Source: CADEDH01 sp963732695 (GTDB taxonomy: Bacteria; Actinomycetota; Acidimicrobiia; Acidimicrobiales; SZUA-35). From it: DNA of 64,000 nt. Shown here in pieces: positions 24,796 to 33,964 of the stretch. The number at the start of each line of letters is the position of its first letter. The stretch's first letter is position 1. A program made the position numbers and the translations under genes. The stretch lies in contig CAVTAP010000002.1 in NCBI GenBank assembly GCA_963732695.1, positions 16,751 to 80,750 of the forward strand, in the 5' to 3' direction. A model generated the notes under the pieces. The model ran no database searches, was not told the origin of the DNA, and was given only the letters and a program-made list of their open reading frames with translations.

Positions 24796-26136
24796 ATGAC
24801 CGTCATCGACCTTGCTGACCCCATGCCGGGCCTACGAGCGGCCCCCCTCGTCGCGGTGTCCTGCGACAGCCACATCGGCCCCCGCCTCGTCGAGGACCTC
24901 AGCCCGTACTGCCCCGCCGAGCGACGCGACGAGTTCGACGCCTTCGTGGCCGACATCGCCGCCCAACGGGCGGCGGCGGCATCGGCGGCTGGTCGGGTGT
25001 CCTTCGCCGGCACCTCGATGGGGTCGGACTGGGGAGTCCGGGTCGAGAACCTCAAGACGCCTGGTCACCACGACATGCACGCCCGTCTTGGCGACATGGA
25101 TGCCGACGGCGTGGCGGCCGAGGTCATCTTCCACGACAGCCAGAACGGCGAGACCATCCCGTTCCAGACCGACTTCTTGCTGTCGGCCCGCACGGGCGCC
25201 GGGCAGGACTTCGAGCTCCTGGCCGCCGGCCAGAAGATGTACAACCGGTGGCTGGCTGACGTGTGCTCCATCGAGCCCGAGCGCCACGTCGGACTCATGC
25301 ACCTGCCCATGTGGGACATCGAGGCGGCCACCGCCGAGCTGGAGTGGGGCCGATCCATCGGTCTCAAGGGCGTGAACTTCCCCGCCCTCAAGAGCTACAT
25401 CGAGCCCTACAACTCGCCGGCCTGGGACGACTTCTTCTCGGCGTGTGAGGACCTCGGGGTGACCCTGTGCAACCACGGCGGGGCGGGCTCCAGCGGGGGC
25501 CGCCATCCGGGCGCCTTCTCGATCGCCAAATTCGAGATCTCGATGATGACGCGGATCTGCCCCATGGACCAGCTGGTCTTCGGCGGGGTCTTCGAGCGCC
25601 ACCCCAAGCTGCGCCTGGTCCTCACCGAATCGCCGGGCACGTGGTGGCCGTTCGTGCTCAAGGAGATGGACTCCATCTACCTGACCGACACCAACAGCTA
25701 CGGACCCCGCGAGAAGGAGCGGGTGCCTCGCCGGCCTAGCGAGTACGCCGGCCGCCAGGTGTTCATCGGCGCCAGCTTCCACGCTCGGTTCGAGGCCGAC
25801 GACGCCATCGCCAACGGCTACGTCGACCGCGTGATCTGGGGCTCGGACTACCCCCACTACGAGGGCACCTACCAGTACGACGCACTCGGGCCCAACGGCG
25901 AGCCCATGACGTGGGCAGCCTGGCGCTTCCACTACGCCGGCCTCTCCGAGGACACGGTGCGGGCGTTCCTGGGTGGCAATGCCTTGAACGCCTACGAGTT
26001 CGACGGCGCCGCGCTGGCCGCCGTCGCCGCCCGCATCAACGCCCCGACCCACGCGGACCTCAACAGCGCACCGGTCACGGCTCGACCTGAGGGCAGCGGC
26101 CACCTCGCCTTCCGCACGTTCGGTTTCTGGCACTGA
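24796..26136 (+). CDS. Amidohydrolase-2 family protein
   Basis: This 446-aa intact TIM-barrel amidohydrolase has VSCDSHIGPRLVEDL carrying DxH in place of the N-terminal HxH. Next come LGDMDADGVAAEVIFHD, the inner metal His in LCNHGGAG, LRLVLTESPGTWWP and a late Asp in VIWGSDYPHYEG. This DxH subgroup contains metal-dependent hydrolases and non-oxidative decarboxylases (ACMSD-like); the reaction here is unknown. Five paralogues of this family lie in the window, two of them frameshifted. TGAGG lies 7 nt upstream of ATG 24796. The metallo-hydrolase gene follows 44 nt later. Confidence 0.88.
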   Translation: MTVIDLADPMPGLRAAPLVAVSCDSHIGPRLVEDLSPYCPAERRDEFDAFVADIAAQRAAAASAAGRVSFAGTSMGSDWGVRVENLKTPGHHDMHARLGDMDADGVAAEVIFHDSQNGETIPFQTDFLLSARTGAGQDFELLAAGQKMYNRWLADVCSIEPERHVGLMHLPMWDIEAATAELEWGRSIGLKGVNFPALKSYIEPYNSPAWDDFFSACEDLGVTLCNHGGAGSSGGRHPGAFSIAKFEISMMTRICPMDQLVFGGVFERHPKLRLVLTESPGTWWPFVLKEMDSIYLTDTNSYGPREKERVPRRPSEYAGRQVFIGASFHARFEADDAIANGYVDRVIWGSDYPHYEGTYQYDALGPNGEPMTWAAWRFHYAGLSEDTVRAFLGGNALNAYEFDGAALAAVAARINAPTHADLNSAPVTARPEGSGHLAFRTFGFWH

Positions 26137-26180
26137 CGCCGACGCCTCGGTCGACCGCCCCCCAAGCCCGAGGAGTCGCC

Positions 26181-27122
26181 ATGGACGTCGGTCGCATCAG
26201 GATCGACCCGGTGATCGACGGCGCGATCCACAGCCGGATCCCGAGCGCCACTGGGTACCCCGACCCGGGCTCGGATCGGTGGCGCGAGCTCCACGGCATG
26301 GTGGGGCACGGCGGTCTGATGGAGAGCACCCACGGCGGGTTCGTGGTGCGGACCGGTGACCGGGTGCTGCTGGTCGACGCCGGCTGCGGTCCCGAGGTAG
26401 CCGGCGGCTACACGGCCCCGGTGATCGACGCCGACGACCCGACCGACGTGATCGGCGCCGTCCTGAGGCGTCGCGGGGCCACGACCGAGATGGTGCGGGG
26501 CGCAGCGGACAGCTTCGGCCGAATCCGGATGACCCGCGGGTGGTTGCCCGCCGCCCTCGCGGCTCTGGGCATCGAGCCGTCCCAGGTCACCGACGTGGTC
26601 TTCACCCACCTGCACTTCGACCATATCGGGTGGGCGGCGGTCGACGGCGAAGCGTGGTTCCCCAATGCCGTGGTGCGCTGCGCGGCAGCGGATCTCGACC
26701 ACTTCCTCTCCGATCCTGTGGAGGAGGACATCACGGCGCTCGTCTACCGAACGCTGCGGGCGCGGGAGCGGCTGGGGCCGCTGCTCGACCGGCTGGAGAC
26801 GTGGGAGGCCGACAGGTCGCTGGCGGCGGGGGTCGACGTCCGCCTTGCTCCGGGGCACACTCCGGGCAGCAGCGTCGTCGTCCTGTCCGACGGGGAGGAG
26901 CGGGCCCTTCTGCTCGGGGACATGGTGCACTGCCCGCTCGAGTTGACCGACGACGACTTCAACTTGCTGGCCGATCACGACCAGCCCCTCGCCAACCGCA
27001 CCCGGGCGGCCTGGGCCCGGGAGCTGGAGGCCACGGGTGTCCCGGCCGCCGCCGCCCACTTCCCGGGCCTGCGCTTCGGTCGCCTGCTGGCGACCGAGAC
27101 GGCCCGGCGCTGGGTGTTCTGA
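26181..27122 (+). CDS. Metallo-beta-lactamase-fold hydrolase
   Basis: This 313-aa MBL-fold protein has the HxHxDH zinc motif at His143, His145, Asp147, His148 (FTHLHFDHIGW), a second zinc His in APGHTPGSSVVV, and Asp in LLLGDMVHCPLEL. The N-terminal MDVGRIRIDPVIDGAI and WRELHGMVGHGG match lactonase/glyoxalase-like members that open lactones or thioesters. With the amidohydrolase upstream it could hydrolyse a ring-cleavage or lactone intermediate; that is inference. The ribosome site is CCGAGGAG. It is likely co-transcribed from operator 7. Confidence 0.85.
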   Translation: MDVGRIRIDPVIDGAIHSRIPSATGYPDPGSDRWRELHGMVGHGGLMESTHGGFVVRTGDRVLLVDAGCGPEVAGGYTAPVIDADDPTDVIGAVLRRRGATTEMVRGAADSFGRIRMTRGWLPAALAALGIEPSQVTDVVFTHLHFDHIGWAAVDGEAWFPNAVVRCAAADLDHFLSDPVEEDITALVYRTLRARERLGPLLDRLETWEADRSLAAGVDVRLAPGHTPGSSVVVLSDGEERALLLGDMVHCPLELTDDDFNLLADHDQPLANRTRAAWARELEATGVPAAAAHFPGLRFGRLLATETARRWVF

Positions 27123-27212
27123 GCGTCGACCGATTGCGCGCGAGTGCGACGTGGCGATGGTCTCGGCGACGAGGTCGAAGGGGGCCCAGAGACGCAGAAT
27201 ACACTCGATGTC

Positions 27213-28322
27213 GTGGTGGCGTCATCGACTGCGTTGATCGAGCGGGCCCGGTCGCACGTTGGCCTCGCCGACCTCGGGCCCGGTCCCTGGCTCGACGGGT
27301 TGGAGCGGCTCCTCCTGGCCGTCGAGCACGACTGCGGTGACGACGCCGACGCCGTTGTCCGGATCGAGGACCTCGTGACCGCCCGCCTTGTCCAGCGGCT
27401 CCGCATCGAGGGGTGGATCGCCGAGCACGCCGTTGAGCAGGATCACCCGGTGGACGGACCGATCGTGGTCGTCGGCCTGCCCCGCTCCGGAACCACGGCC
27501 ATGCACTTCCTGCTCGCCCAGGACACCCAGTTCCGCTACCTGCGGACCTGGGAGGTCAACGACCCGGTCCCACCGCCCGACCCGACGACCGAGCACGACG
27601 ACCCGCGCCGCCCCCGCACCGTGGCCGACGATGTGCGCCACCTCACCGCGGTCGATGGTCCGGCCGAGGACTGGCCGATCCACGCCCTGGTGTTCGACAA
27701 CGCCGAGCTGACCCTGCCCGTGCCGTCGTTCTCGCGGTCGTGGCTGGGCCGTGACCACGACGGCGTGTTCGCATACCACGACCGGGTGCTTCGGCTCCTG
27801 CATTCTCGTCGACCGCCGTACCGGTGGCTGCTGAAGATGCCGTCCTACCTGTTCATGCTCGGCGAGATGGTGGCGCACTATCCCGACGTGCGGTTCGTGT
27901 GGACGCACCGCGACCCGGTGGCGGTGCTGGCCTCGACCTGCAGCACCGTGGCGTTCTCCCGGCAGCGGCGCACCCCGACGTGGGAGCCCGATGCCGCGTT
28001 CGGGCGCCGCGTGCTCGACCACTGGGGTCGGGGGATGCAGCTGGCCCTCGCCACTCGGGCCGAGCTCGGCGACGATCGCTTCGTCGATGTCGCTCAACGG
28101 GATCTGGACACCGACCCGGTGGGGGTGGCCGAGCGGGTCTACGCCGGCGTCGGTCTGACCCTCGACGTCTCGACCGCCGCCACCATGGCCGCCTGGGCCG
28201 GGGCCAACCGTCGCGATTCCCGCGGCGAGCACCGCTACGACCTGGCCGACTATGGCCTGACCCCCGCCGATGTCGAGGGCACCTTCGCGCCGTACCTGGC
28301 CCGCTTCGGCACCCTCGTCTGA
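27213..28322 (+). CDS. PAPS-dependent sulfotransferase family protein
   Basis: This ~369-aa protein has the 5'-phosphosulfate loop VVVGLPRSGTTAMHFLL, the 3'-phosphate contact region VRFVWTHRDPVAVLAS and the late YAGVGLTLD/FAPYL helices of the Sulfotransfer_3 group (actinobacterial Stf type). It would transfer sulfate from PAPS to an alcohol or phenol, although catabolic relatives of unknown function exist. The start is uncertain: GTG 27213, GTG 27216 and an upstream GTG 27144 are all in frame, none with a strong ribosome site. It follows the MBL gene by 90 nt. A sulfotransferase among degradative genes is unexpected. Confidence 0.82.
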   Translation: MVASSTALIERARSHVGLADLGPGPWLDGLERLLLAVEHDCGDDADAVVRIEDLVTARLVQRLRIEGWIAEHAVEQDHPVDGPIVVVGLPRSGTTAMHFLLAQDTQFRYLRTWEVNDPVPPPDPTTEHDDPRRPRTVADDVRHLTAVDGPAEDWPIHALVFDNAELTLPVPSFSRSWLGRDHDGVFAYHDRVLRLLHSRRPPYRWLLKMPSYLFMLGEMVAHYPDVRFVWTHRDPVAVLASTCSTVAFSRQRRTPTWEPDAAFGRRVLDHWGRGMQLALATRAELGDDRFVDVAQRDLDTDPVGVAERVYAGVGLTLDVSTAATMAAWAGANRRDSRGEHRYDLADYGLTPADVEGTFAPYLARFGTLV

Positions 28323-28358
28323 CCCCGCCACCCCACCCGGGCCGAGCACGGGAGTTGT

Positions 28359-28374
28359 GACAGTGCACTGTCAC
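28359..28374 (+). promoter_or_regulatory. Operator 8, perfect palindrome
   Basis: TGACAGTGCACTGTCA is a perfect 16-bp palindrome including the central four bases, the best site in the window. It is 55 nt upstream of the cupin ATG (28430). Confidence 0.78.
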
Positions 28375-28429
28375 ATGGCCGACCGGGGATGGTACGTTCG
28401 CAACTCTCGGAGCCGGGAGGACGTCGAGC

Positions 28430-28828
28430 ATGGCCAGCTACCACCTGCACAGCGATGCCGATGGCGAGAGCCACCTGTCGCCCCTCGCCCTGCCGGAGCG
28501 AGACACGCCGGCCGGGCTCGTGCGTGGGATCTCGACGATCCCCGCGACCACGATGGGCTTCGCCCGGTTCGTGGGCCGCAAGCCCGACGTCGGCCTGCAC
28601 GAGGCTCCTCGGCGTCAGTTCCTGGTCATCCTCGGTGGCGTTCTCGAGTTGATCAGCTCTGACGGCCAGGTGGCCCACCTCGTCCCCGGCGACTTCGTCC
28701 TCGCCGACGACATCGGCAGCAAGGGCCACATCAGCCGCGACGCCGGCGACGACCCGCTCATGATCATGTCGATCGCCATCGACCCGGAATGGGAGCTACC
28801 CGACGCCGGCGATGACGGCACCGAGTGA
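28430..28828 (+). CDS. Small cupin-fold protein
   Basis: This 132-aa protein starts MASYHLHSDADGESHL. The segment DVGLHEAPRRQFLVILGGVLELISSDG followed by HLVPGDFVLADDIGSKGH matches the two cupin motifs, with His in LHEAP and a late His in SKGHIS as possible metal ligands. It may be a small dioxygenase, isomerase or sensor. CGGGAGGA precedes ATG 28430. It forms its own unit under operator 8, just before the minus-strand hydroxylase gene ends. Confidence 0.72.
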   Translation: MASYHLHSDADGESHLSPLALPERDTPAGLVRGISTIPATTMGFARFVGRKPDVGLHEAPRRQFLVILGGVLELISSDGQVAHLVPGDFVLADDIGSKGHISRDAGDDPLMIMSIAIDPEWELPDAGDDGTE

Positions 28829-28849
28829 CCGCCGGCGATGACGGCACCG
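28805..28849 (+). repeat. Short direct repeat at the end of the cupin gene
   Basis: Nineteen bases, GCCGGCGATGACGGCACCG, occur at 28805-28823 and 28831-28849, a 26-bp period. A third partial copy follows near 28859. The first copy encodes the last residues of the cupin (AGDDGTE), the second is intergenic. It looks like a local duplication between convergent genes. Confidence 0.8.
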
Positions 28850-31177
28850 TCAGTGACCGGCGGCGATGAGGAGGTCGAGGATCTGGCGGGGGCCGAGGGG
28901 CTGGTCACGCACGACGATGCCCAGGTGGGACAAGGCGTCGGCGACGGCGTTGATGACCGCCGGGGGTGCGCCGATGGCGCCGCCCTCACCGAGGCCCTTG
29001 TGGCCACCGGCGTTGGTCGGGGCAAAGGTCTCGATGTGGCAGTACTCCAGGTCCGGCACCTCGGCCGCGGTGGGCAGGAGGTAGTCCATGAACGTGGTGG
29101 CGAGCGGGTTGCCGCGTTCGTCGTAGGGGAGGTGCTCGTACAGCACGCCGCCGATGCCTTGCACCACCCCGCCGGCGATCTGGCCCTCCACCACGTTGGG
29201 GTTGATCATCACGCCGCAGTCCTCGCTCACCACGTAGCGCAGGATGGTCACCCGGCCGGTGTCGGGGTCGATCTCGACCGTGCACATGTGACAGGCGTTG
29301 GACCACGTGCAGAAGCCGTCCGGCGTGTACCGGGCCAAGGCCTCGAGCCCGGCCGACATACCGGCCGGCAGGCTACCGGGCGCCGCGTAGGCCATGGCGG
29401 CCACGTCGGCCAGCGCCATGCCCTTGGTCGGGGTGCCGGTGACCGACACCCGGCCGTCGGCGATCTCCAGGTCGTCGGGCGACGCTTCGAGGGCGTGGGC
29501 GACGATGTCGAGCACCTTGGCCCGGACCTCCCGGGCCGCCGTGCGCGCCGCGCCGCCCGTGATCACGGCGCTGCGACTCCCGCCGGTCCCCGGCCCGGCT
29601 GGAGTGGCGTCGGTGTCGCCCTGCACGACGCGCACGGTGCCGACATCGACCCCGAGCTCGTCGGCGACCACCTGGGCGATCGTGGTCTCCAGGCTCTGGC
29701 CGTGGCTGGCCCCGGTGTGGGACACGGTGACCGAGCCGTTGGCGCCGATGCTCACGTTGGCGGCGTCGGTGCTCATCCAGCCGAACGACATCGCGGTGGG
29801 CTCGGCGAGAAGGCTGATGCCGATGCCCACCAGGCGCCCGTCGGCCCGCCACGCGGCCTGCTGCCGCCGGAACTCGTCGTAGCCGATGTGCTCGGCCGCC
29901 TGGTCGAGGGTCTCGGCCACGGTGATCTGGTCGTACGTCATCCCCGACGCCATCGTGTACGGCAGGTCGGTCGCCCGGATGACGTTGCGTCGCCGCAACT
30001 CCAGTGGGTCGATCCCCAGGTGGTTGGCCAGCCGGTCGACCATCTGCTCGCGTGCGACCGTCTCGAACATCCACGGCCCGCGGTAGGCGCCGCGCCCCGA
30101 CGTGTTGGTCATCACCGTGCGGGCCGATGCGGCGAAGGCGCCGACCTTGTACGGCCCGGGGAACAAGATGGTGGTGAACGCGCCGGCCACCCCGCCGGCC
30201 GCCGGGTAGGCGCCCGCACTTTCGATGAAGGCCACGTCGAAGCCGAGGATGGTGCCGTCGGTGGTGGTGGCGGCGGTGACGGTGGCCTGGTCCTCGCGGC
30301 AGTGCTCGTCGGCGTACAGGTTCTCTCGGCGGTCCTGGATCCATTTGACCGGTCGGTGCAGAAGCATGGTAGCCACCGCGGTGGCCAGCTCTTCGCGCCC
30401 GGGGTGCATCTTCAGCCCGAAGGCGCCCCCCACGTCGGGCATGATCACCCGCACCTGCGAATCGGGCAGATCGAGGAACCGGCTGAGTTGGGAGCGCAGC
30501 CCGTGGGGGCCCTGGGTCGATGACCAAACCGTGAGCTGGCGGCGAAGGTGGTCCCAGTGGGCCAGGATGCCGCGGGCCTCCATCGGAGCGGTGAGGTGGC
30601 GGTGCTGGCGGAACGTCTCGGTCAGGGCGACGGGTGCGGCGGCCAGCACCTCGTCGATGCCGCCGATGGGGTTCCTCGGGAAGTCGGCGTAGACGTTGGA
30701 GACCCGGTCGGGATGGACGAGCGGGGCGTCGGCGCCGAGTGCCGCCTCGTAGTCGACCAGGGCATCCTCGGGCGAGATGTCGACGACGACGAGTTCGGCA
30801 GCGTCCTCGGCCACGTAGCGCGACTCGGCCACGACGAGGGCGACCGGCTCGCCCACGTAGCGGACGTCGCCCTCGGCCAGCAGTCGGAAGGGCCGGGGCC
30901 GGTGGTCGTTGTCGGTCCGGAAGTCGCCCGACATTGGCTCCAAGTCGGCCTGCACGAAGACGGCGACGACGCCCGGCAGTGCGGCGGCCTCGGTCGTGTC
31001 GATCGACGTGATCCGCCCCCGGGCCATCTCGCTGCGCACGAACGTGACGTGCAGCGTGCCGGGCAGGTGCACGTCGTCGACGAACTCGCCCCGGCCGGTG
31101 ACGAGACGGGCGTCCTCGAACCGAACCACGCGCCGGCCCACGAATCGGGCGCCGACGGGAGTGGGGGTCTGGCTCAC
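28850..31177 (-). CDS. Molybdenum hydroxylase large subunit (xanthine dehydrogenase/CO dehydrogenase family)
   Basis: This 775-aa protein has the normal length of the MoCo subunit: substrate-access domain (GRRVVRFEDARLVTGRGEFVDDV), then MPDVGGAFGLKMHPGREE, SGRGAYRGPWMFETVAREQM, GASHGQSLETTIAQ and the active-site Glu in GGHKGLGEGGAIGAPPA. It hydroxylates a C-H bond next to an electron-poor carbon, with water as oxygen source. The loop reads AYRGPW, not the Cys-bearing loop of CO dehydrogenase, so CO is unlikely. The FAD and 2Fe-2S subunits it needs are not encoded anywhere in the window. GTG 31177 follows the cupin gene by 57 nt, probably as the last gene of the operator 9 operon. Confidence 0.9.
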   Translation of the reverse strand: MSQTPTPVGARFVGRRVVRFEDARLVTGRGEFVDDVHLPGTLHVTFVRSEMARGRITSIDTTEAAALPGVVAVFVQADLEPMSGDFRTDNDHRPRPFRLLAEGDVRYVGEPVALVVAESRYVAEDAAELVVVDISPEDALVDYEAALGADAPLVHPDRVSNVYADFPRNPIGGIDEVLAAAPVALTETFRQHRHLTAPMEARGILAHWDHLRRQLTVWSSTQGPHGLRSQLSRFLDLPDSQVRVIMPDVGGAFGLKMHPGREELATAVATMLLHRPVKWIQDRRENLYADEHCREDQATVTAATTTDGTILGFDVAFIESAGAYPAAGGVAGAFTTILFPGPYKVGAFAASARTVMTNTSGRGAYRGPWMFETVAREQMVDRLANHLGIDPLELRRRNVIRATDLPYTMASGMTYDQITVAETLDQAAEHIGYDEFRRQQAAWRADGRLVGIGISLLAEPTAMSFGWMSTDAANVSIGANGSVTVSHTGASHGQSLETTIAQVVADELGVDVGTVRVVQGDTDATPAGPGTGGSRSAVITGGAARTAAREVRAKVLDIVAHALEASPDDLEIADGRVSVTGTPTKGMALADVAAMAYAAPGSLPAGMSAGLEALARYTPDGFCTWSNACHMCTVEIDPDTGRVTILRYVVSEDCGVMINPNVVEGQIAGGVVQGIGGVLYEHLPYDERGNPLATTFMDYLLPTAAEVPDLEYCHIETFAPTNAGGHKGLGEGGAIGAPPAVINAVADALSHLGIVVRDQPLGPRQILDLLIAAGH

Positions 31178-31234
31178 GGGTGCGGTCCTTTCAACAAGTC
31201 CATGGCAGGCCCCGCCGACTTCGTGCCGGCCCTG

Positions 31235-31855
31235 CTACTTGGTGCCGGCGTCGCCGGTTGCCACCTGCGGGTACATGACGTCACGCCACTTCGTGCCGTC
31301 GGTGTCGGCGAAGGTGTAGCCACGGTCGGCCGGCTTGCTGTGCCGGATCTCCAGGTAGCGGGCGCCCTGCGGGCCGTACTGCACGCCGTAGGTGCTGCCT
31401 CCGGGGATGAACATGCCCGAGCCGGGGCCGAACCGGCGGTTTCCCTGCCGGACCTCGCCGTCCAGCACGATGAAGACCTGGTCCTCGGCGTGATGGTGCC
31501 GCGGCACACCGTGGGGCGCGCGCTCGCCCTCCGGCGGCACGATGTAACACGTGACGCTCCAGGCATTATCGTCGGTCTGGTTGAGCAGGGGCTGGAACCG
31601 CCAGTTCGACCCGCCGAGCGTCGACGGGTCGATGTCGGCCAGCAGCTCCATCATGCCGCCCGGCATCCTCGGGGGGGCGGTCACGTCGCCGTCGGCCATC
31701 TGCCCGGTGTTGTAGTCGCACACCGGAGCGCTCTGTGGGATCTCCGGCTCGGCGAAACTGTCCCAGAAGGACACCTTGTTCGACGTGGACAATTTGCTCT
31801 GGGCGTAGGCCACGAGCTCGTCGTCGGTCGGCGTCCGTGCGTGCTCCATGGTCAT
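31235..31855 (-). CDS. Cupin domain protein
   Basis: This 206-aa cupin_2 protein has motif 1 in VPRHHHAEDQVFIVLDGEVRQG (three His plus Glu/Asp) and motif 2 in FGPGSGMFIPGGSTYGVQYG. The first ~85 residues form an extra N-terminal region (TFSTSNKVSF-like helices, WRFQPLLNQTDDN). The His cluster indicates a bound metal; a small-molecule dioxygenase or isomerase is plausible. ATG 31855 is preceded by GGGGGAT; ATG 31849 is an alternative. It lies 29 nt after the dioxygenase gene in the operator 9 unit. Confidence 0.83.
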   Translation of the reverse strand: MTMEHARTPTDDELVAYAQSKLSTSNKVSFWDSFAEPEIPQSAPVCDYNTGQMADGDVTAPPRMPGGMMELLADIDPSTLGGSNWRFQPLLNQTDDNAWSVTCYIVPPEGERAPHGVPRHHHAEDQVFIVLDGEVRQGNRRFGPGSGMFIPGGSTYGVQYGPQGARYLEIRHSKPADRGYTFADTDGTKWRDVMYPQVATGDAGTK

Positions 31856-31884
31856 GGCAATCCCCCAGTTGGTTGGCGCGGACC

Positions 31885-32769
31885 TTACCGGTCGGCGTCG
31901 CCGGTGGCCGAGAAGGTGGGACGGTTCGGATTGGCCGAGCGGGGCGGGATCGGGGCGAACAGCTTGCGGAGCGTGCGCACCGGGCCTTCGAGAGTGACGT
32001 TGGGTCGGCCGTGTTGCAGGGCGATGTTGTCCCAGGCCACGAGGTCGTGGCGGCGCCAGTGGTGCGCGTACTCGGCCGCCGGGCGGTACAGATGGGCGAA
32101 GGCCTGCTCGAGGAGGGCTTCGCTGACGTCCGGCGACAGGTCGACGATGCAGTTGGTCATCTGCTCGGACACATACAGCAGTGGGGCGCCGGTGCGAGGG
32201 TGGGCGAAGGGGATGGGCGTGGTGCGTGTCGACAGGTTCTCGAACGTGGTCACCAACACGTTGGGGTCACCGCCGGCCCGGCCCCGTTCATGCTCGGCGT
32301 GGCCCTGGAGGGCGGAACGGCCCTCGAGTTCGGCCCGCAGGCGGTCAGGCAGCGTGGCCCACCCGTCGACGGCACTCACGAAGATGGTCGGCGACACCGG
32401 CTCTTCGACATCGACGGCATACAGCGACAGCACCTGGAACGTGTACTCGGACCACATCATGTCGGAGTGGTAGAGCAGCCGGCCGAACGGCGCGCCACCG
32501 TTGGGCTCCTTGTTCGAGACGTAGAACGGTTCGTCGCCACCCTTGGCCGACGACGGCTCTCCGACGGCCAGCGGGGGCATGCCGATCAGGAGTCGGATGA
32601 GGTTGGCCTGGGTGGGCTGGTCGATGTCGAGATCGCGGAACACCAGCACGCCACGCCGGTCGAACAGGTCCCGCAGCTGGGCGGCGAGGGCCGGATCGCC
32701 GAGCGCTTCGGCGGGGTCGAGCCCGGTGATCTCGGTGCCGAAGGTGGCGGTCAGATCGCTCGTCTTCAT
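31885..32769 (-). CDS. TauD/TfdA family Fe(II)/2-oxoglutarate dioxygenase (2 of 4)
   Basis: This 294-aa protein has iron ligands His101 and Asp103 in LLYHSDMMW and His253 in LQHGRP, and Arg in VRTLRKLFAP for 2-oxoglutarate. Compared with the copy at 19342 it shares the YVSNKEPNGGAPFGRLLYHSD and VSEQMT segments but differs in the loop after ALARLP/ATLPDRL. AGGGAGGG precedes ATG 32769. It follows a frameshifted amidohydrolase by 18 nt in the operator 9 unit. Substrate unknown. Confidence 0.9.
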   Translation of the reverse strand: MKTSDLTATFGTEITGLDPAEALGDPALAAQLRDLFDRRGVLVFRDLDIDQPTQANLIRLLIGMPPLAVGEPSSAKGGDEPFYVSNKEPNGGAPFGRLLYHSDMMWSEYTFQVLSLYAVDVEEPVSPTIFVSAVDGWATLPDRLRAELEGRSALQGHAEHERGRAGGDPNVLVTTFENLSTRTTPIPFAHPRTGAPLLYVSEQMTNCIVDLSPDVSEALLEQAFAHLYRPAAEYAHHWRRHDLVAWDNIALQHGRPNVTLEGPVRTLRKLFAPIPPRSANPNRPTFSATGDADR

Positions 32770-32787
32770 GGGTCCCTCCCTGGGCGA

Positions 32788-33964
32788 CTACAGATGGACG
32801 ATCTGGGCGAAATCGTTGATCTCGTCAGCGGTGAAGTCGGGGCCGTGGCCGTCGAGGCCGTAGAGGCGACCGACGTTGCCGGCCAACAGCACAGCCGCGC
32901 TCGTCGTCGGGCACCTCGGCGGTGACCCGCATGGCCTGCTGGCGGTCGTCGGGGAAGTTGGAGTCCTCGTAGAGGAGGTGGCTGGCCCACATGAGGTGGG
33001 CCAGGCCGAAGAAGCGTCGGTTGCGCACCGCGGCGCGATCCTGGTGGAAGGTGAACCACGCGTGCCGGCGCAGGTAGTCCGACGGCACGAGATCGGGGTC
33101 TGGGAGGCTGAACTGGTCGAGGTGGCGCTGGCGGATGTAGTTGGCGTCGAGGAACTCCATCCAGTGCAGGGCCCAGCCGGCGTCGCCGTGGGCGAAGATG
33201 ATGCGCACGTTGGGGTTCCGGACGAACACCCCGGCCGACACCATCGGCAGCAGGGCCTCGGCCATCTGGGGCTTCATGCCGGGCATGATCCCCGACGGTG
33301 GCGCCATGGATCCCGCGGGCCCGACGCCCATGTGGAGGCTGATCGGGACGGCGAGCTCGTTGACCGTTTCCCAGAACGGCTCGTCATCGGGGTTGCCGGC
33401 GCCGGGGGCGCCACTCGGCCAGGCGTCGACCAGGCCGCCGCGCAGCCCGAGCTCGCGCACCGCGCGAGTGAGCTCGGACTGGGCGTCGACCACGCTGGAG
33501 CCCGGTACCTTGGCCACCCCGATGAGGCGGTCGGGGGCATGGGCGCAGAAGGCGCCGAGCCAGTCGTTGTAGGCCCTGGTGAGCTCGAGCTCGAGCGGGG
33601 CGTCGTCGAGCAGCTTGATCGCGTCCCAGAGCCCGGCCGACGGGTACAACACCTCGGCATCGATGCTGTTGTCCCACTGGGCCCGCAGTCGCTCGGCTGG
33701 GTCGTACAGGGCGGGCAGGACGTCGTCCCATGTCACCGGGCCGCCAGCCGGCCGATCATCGACAGACCGGTACCAACCCGTGCCGGTGGCCGCGGTGGTC
33801 GGCAGCGGCACCGGCGCTTGGCCTTCGATCTGCCAGGCGCTGACGCCGTCCTTGGTCACCAACTCCGGCGCCTTGCGCCGCAGCGTCGTGTCGAGCCGCG
33901 AGAACAGGTCCGGTGGCTCGACGACGTGGGAGTCGGCCGAGATGATCATCGGGTTGCCACCCAT
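32788..33964 (-). CDS. Amidohydrolase-2 family protein with a C-terminal frameshift at about 32898
   Basis: The open frame from ATG 33964 (MGGNPMIISADSHVVEPPDL) encodes a nearly full amidohydrolase: DSH motif, SLHMGVGP, VRIIFAHGDAGWALHWM and MWASHLLYEDSNFPDD. At AEVPDDE it shifts into nonsense (RGCAVGRQRR), while the next frame continues AAVLLAGNVGRLYGLDGHGPDF to a TAG at 32788-32790. One surplus base inside GACGAGCGCGGC (minus strand, 32905-32894) restores it. ATG 33964 overlaps the upstream stop (TGATG); ATG 33949 is an alternative. The lost tail includes the NVGRLYG helix, so without correction the protein is altered only at its end. Confidence 0.82.

Noticed and set aside
30548..32473. 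A 641-residue plus-strand open frame
   Set aside because: It is antisense to the Mo-hydroxylase, cupin and dioxygenase genes, has no family similarity, and has the composition of a shadow frame.
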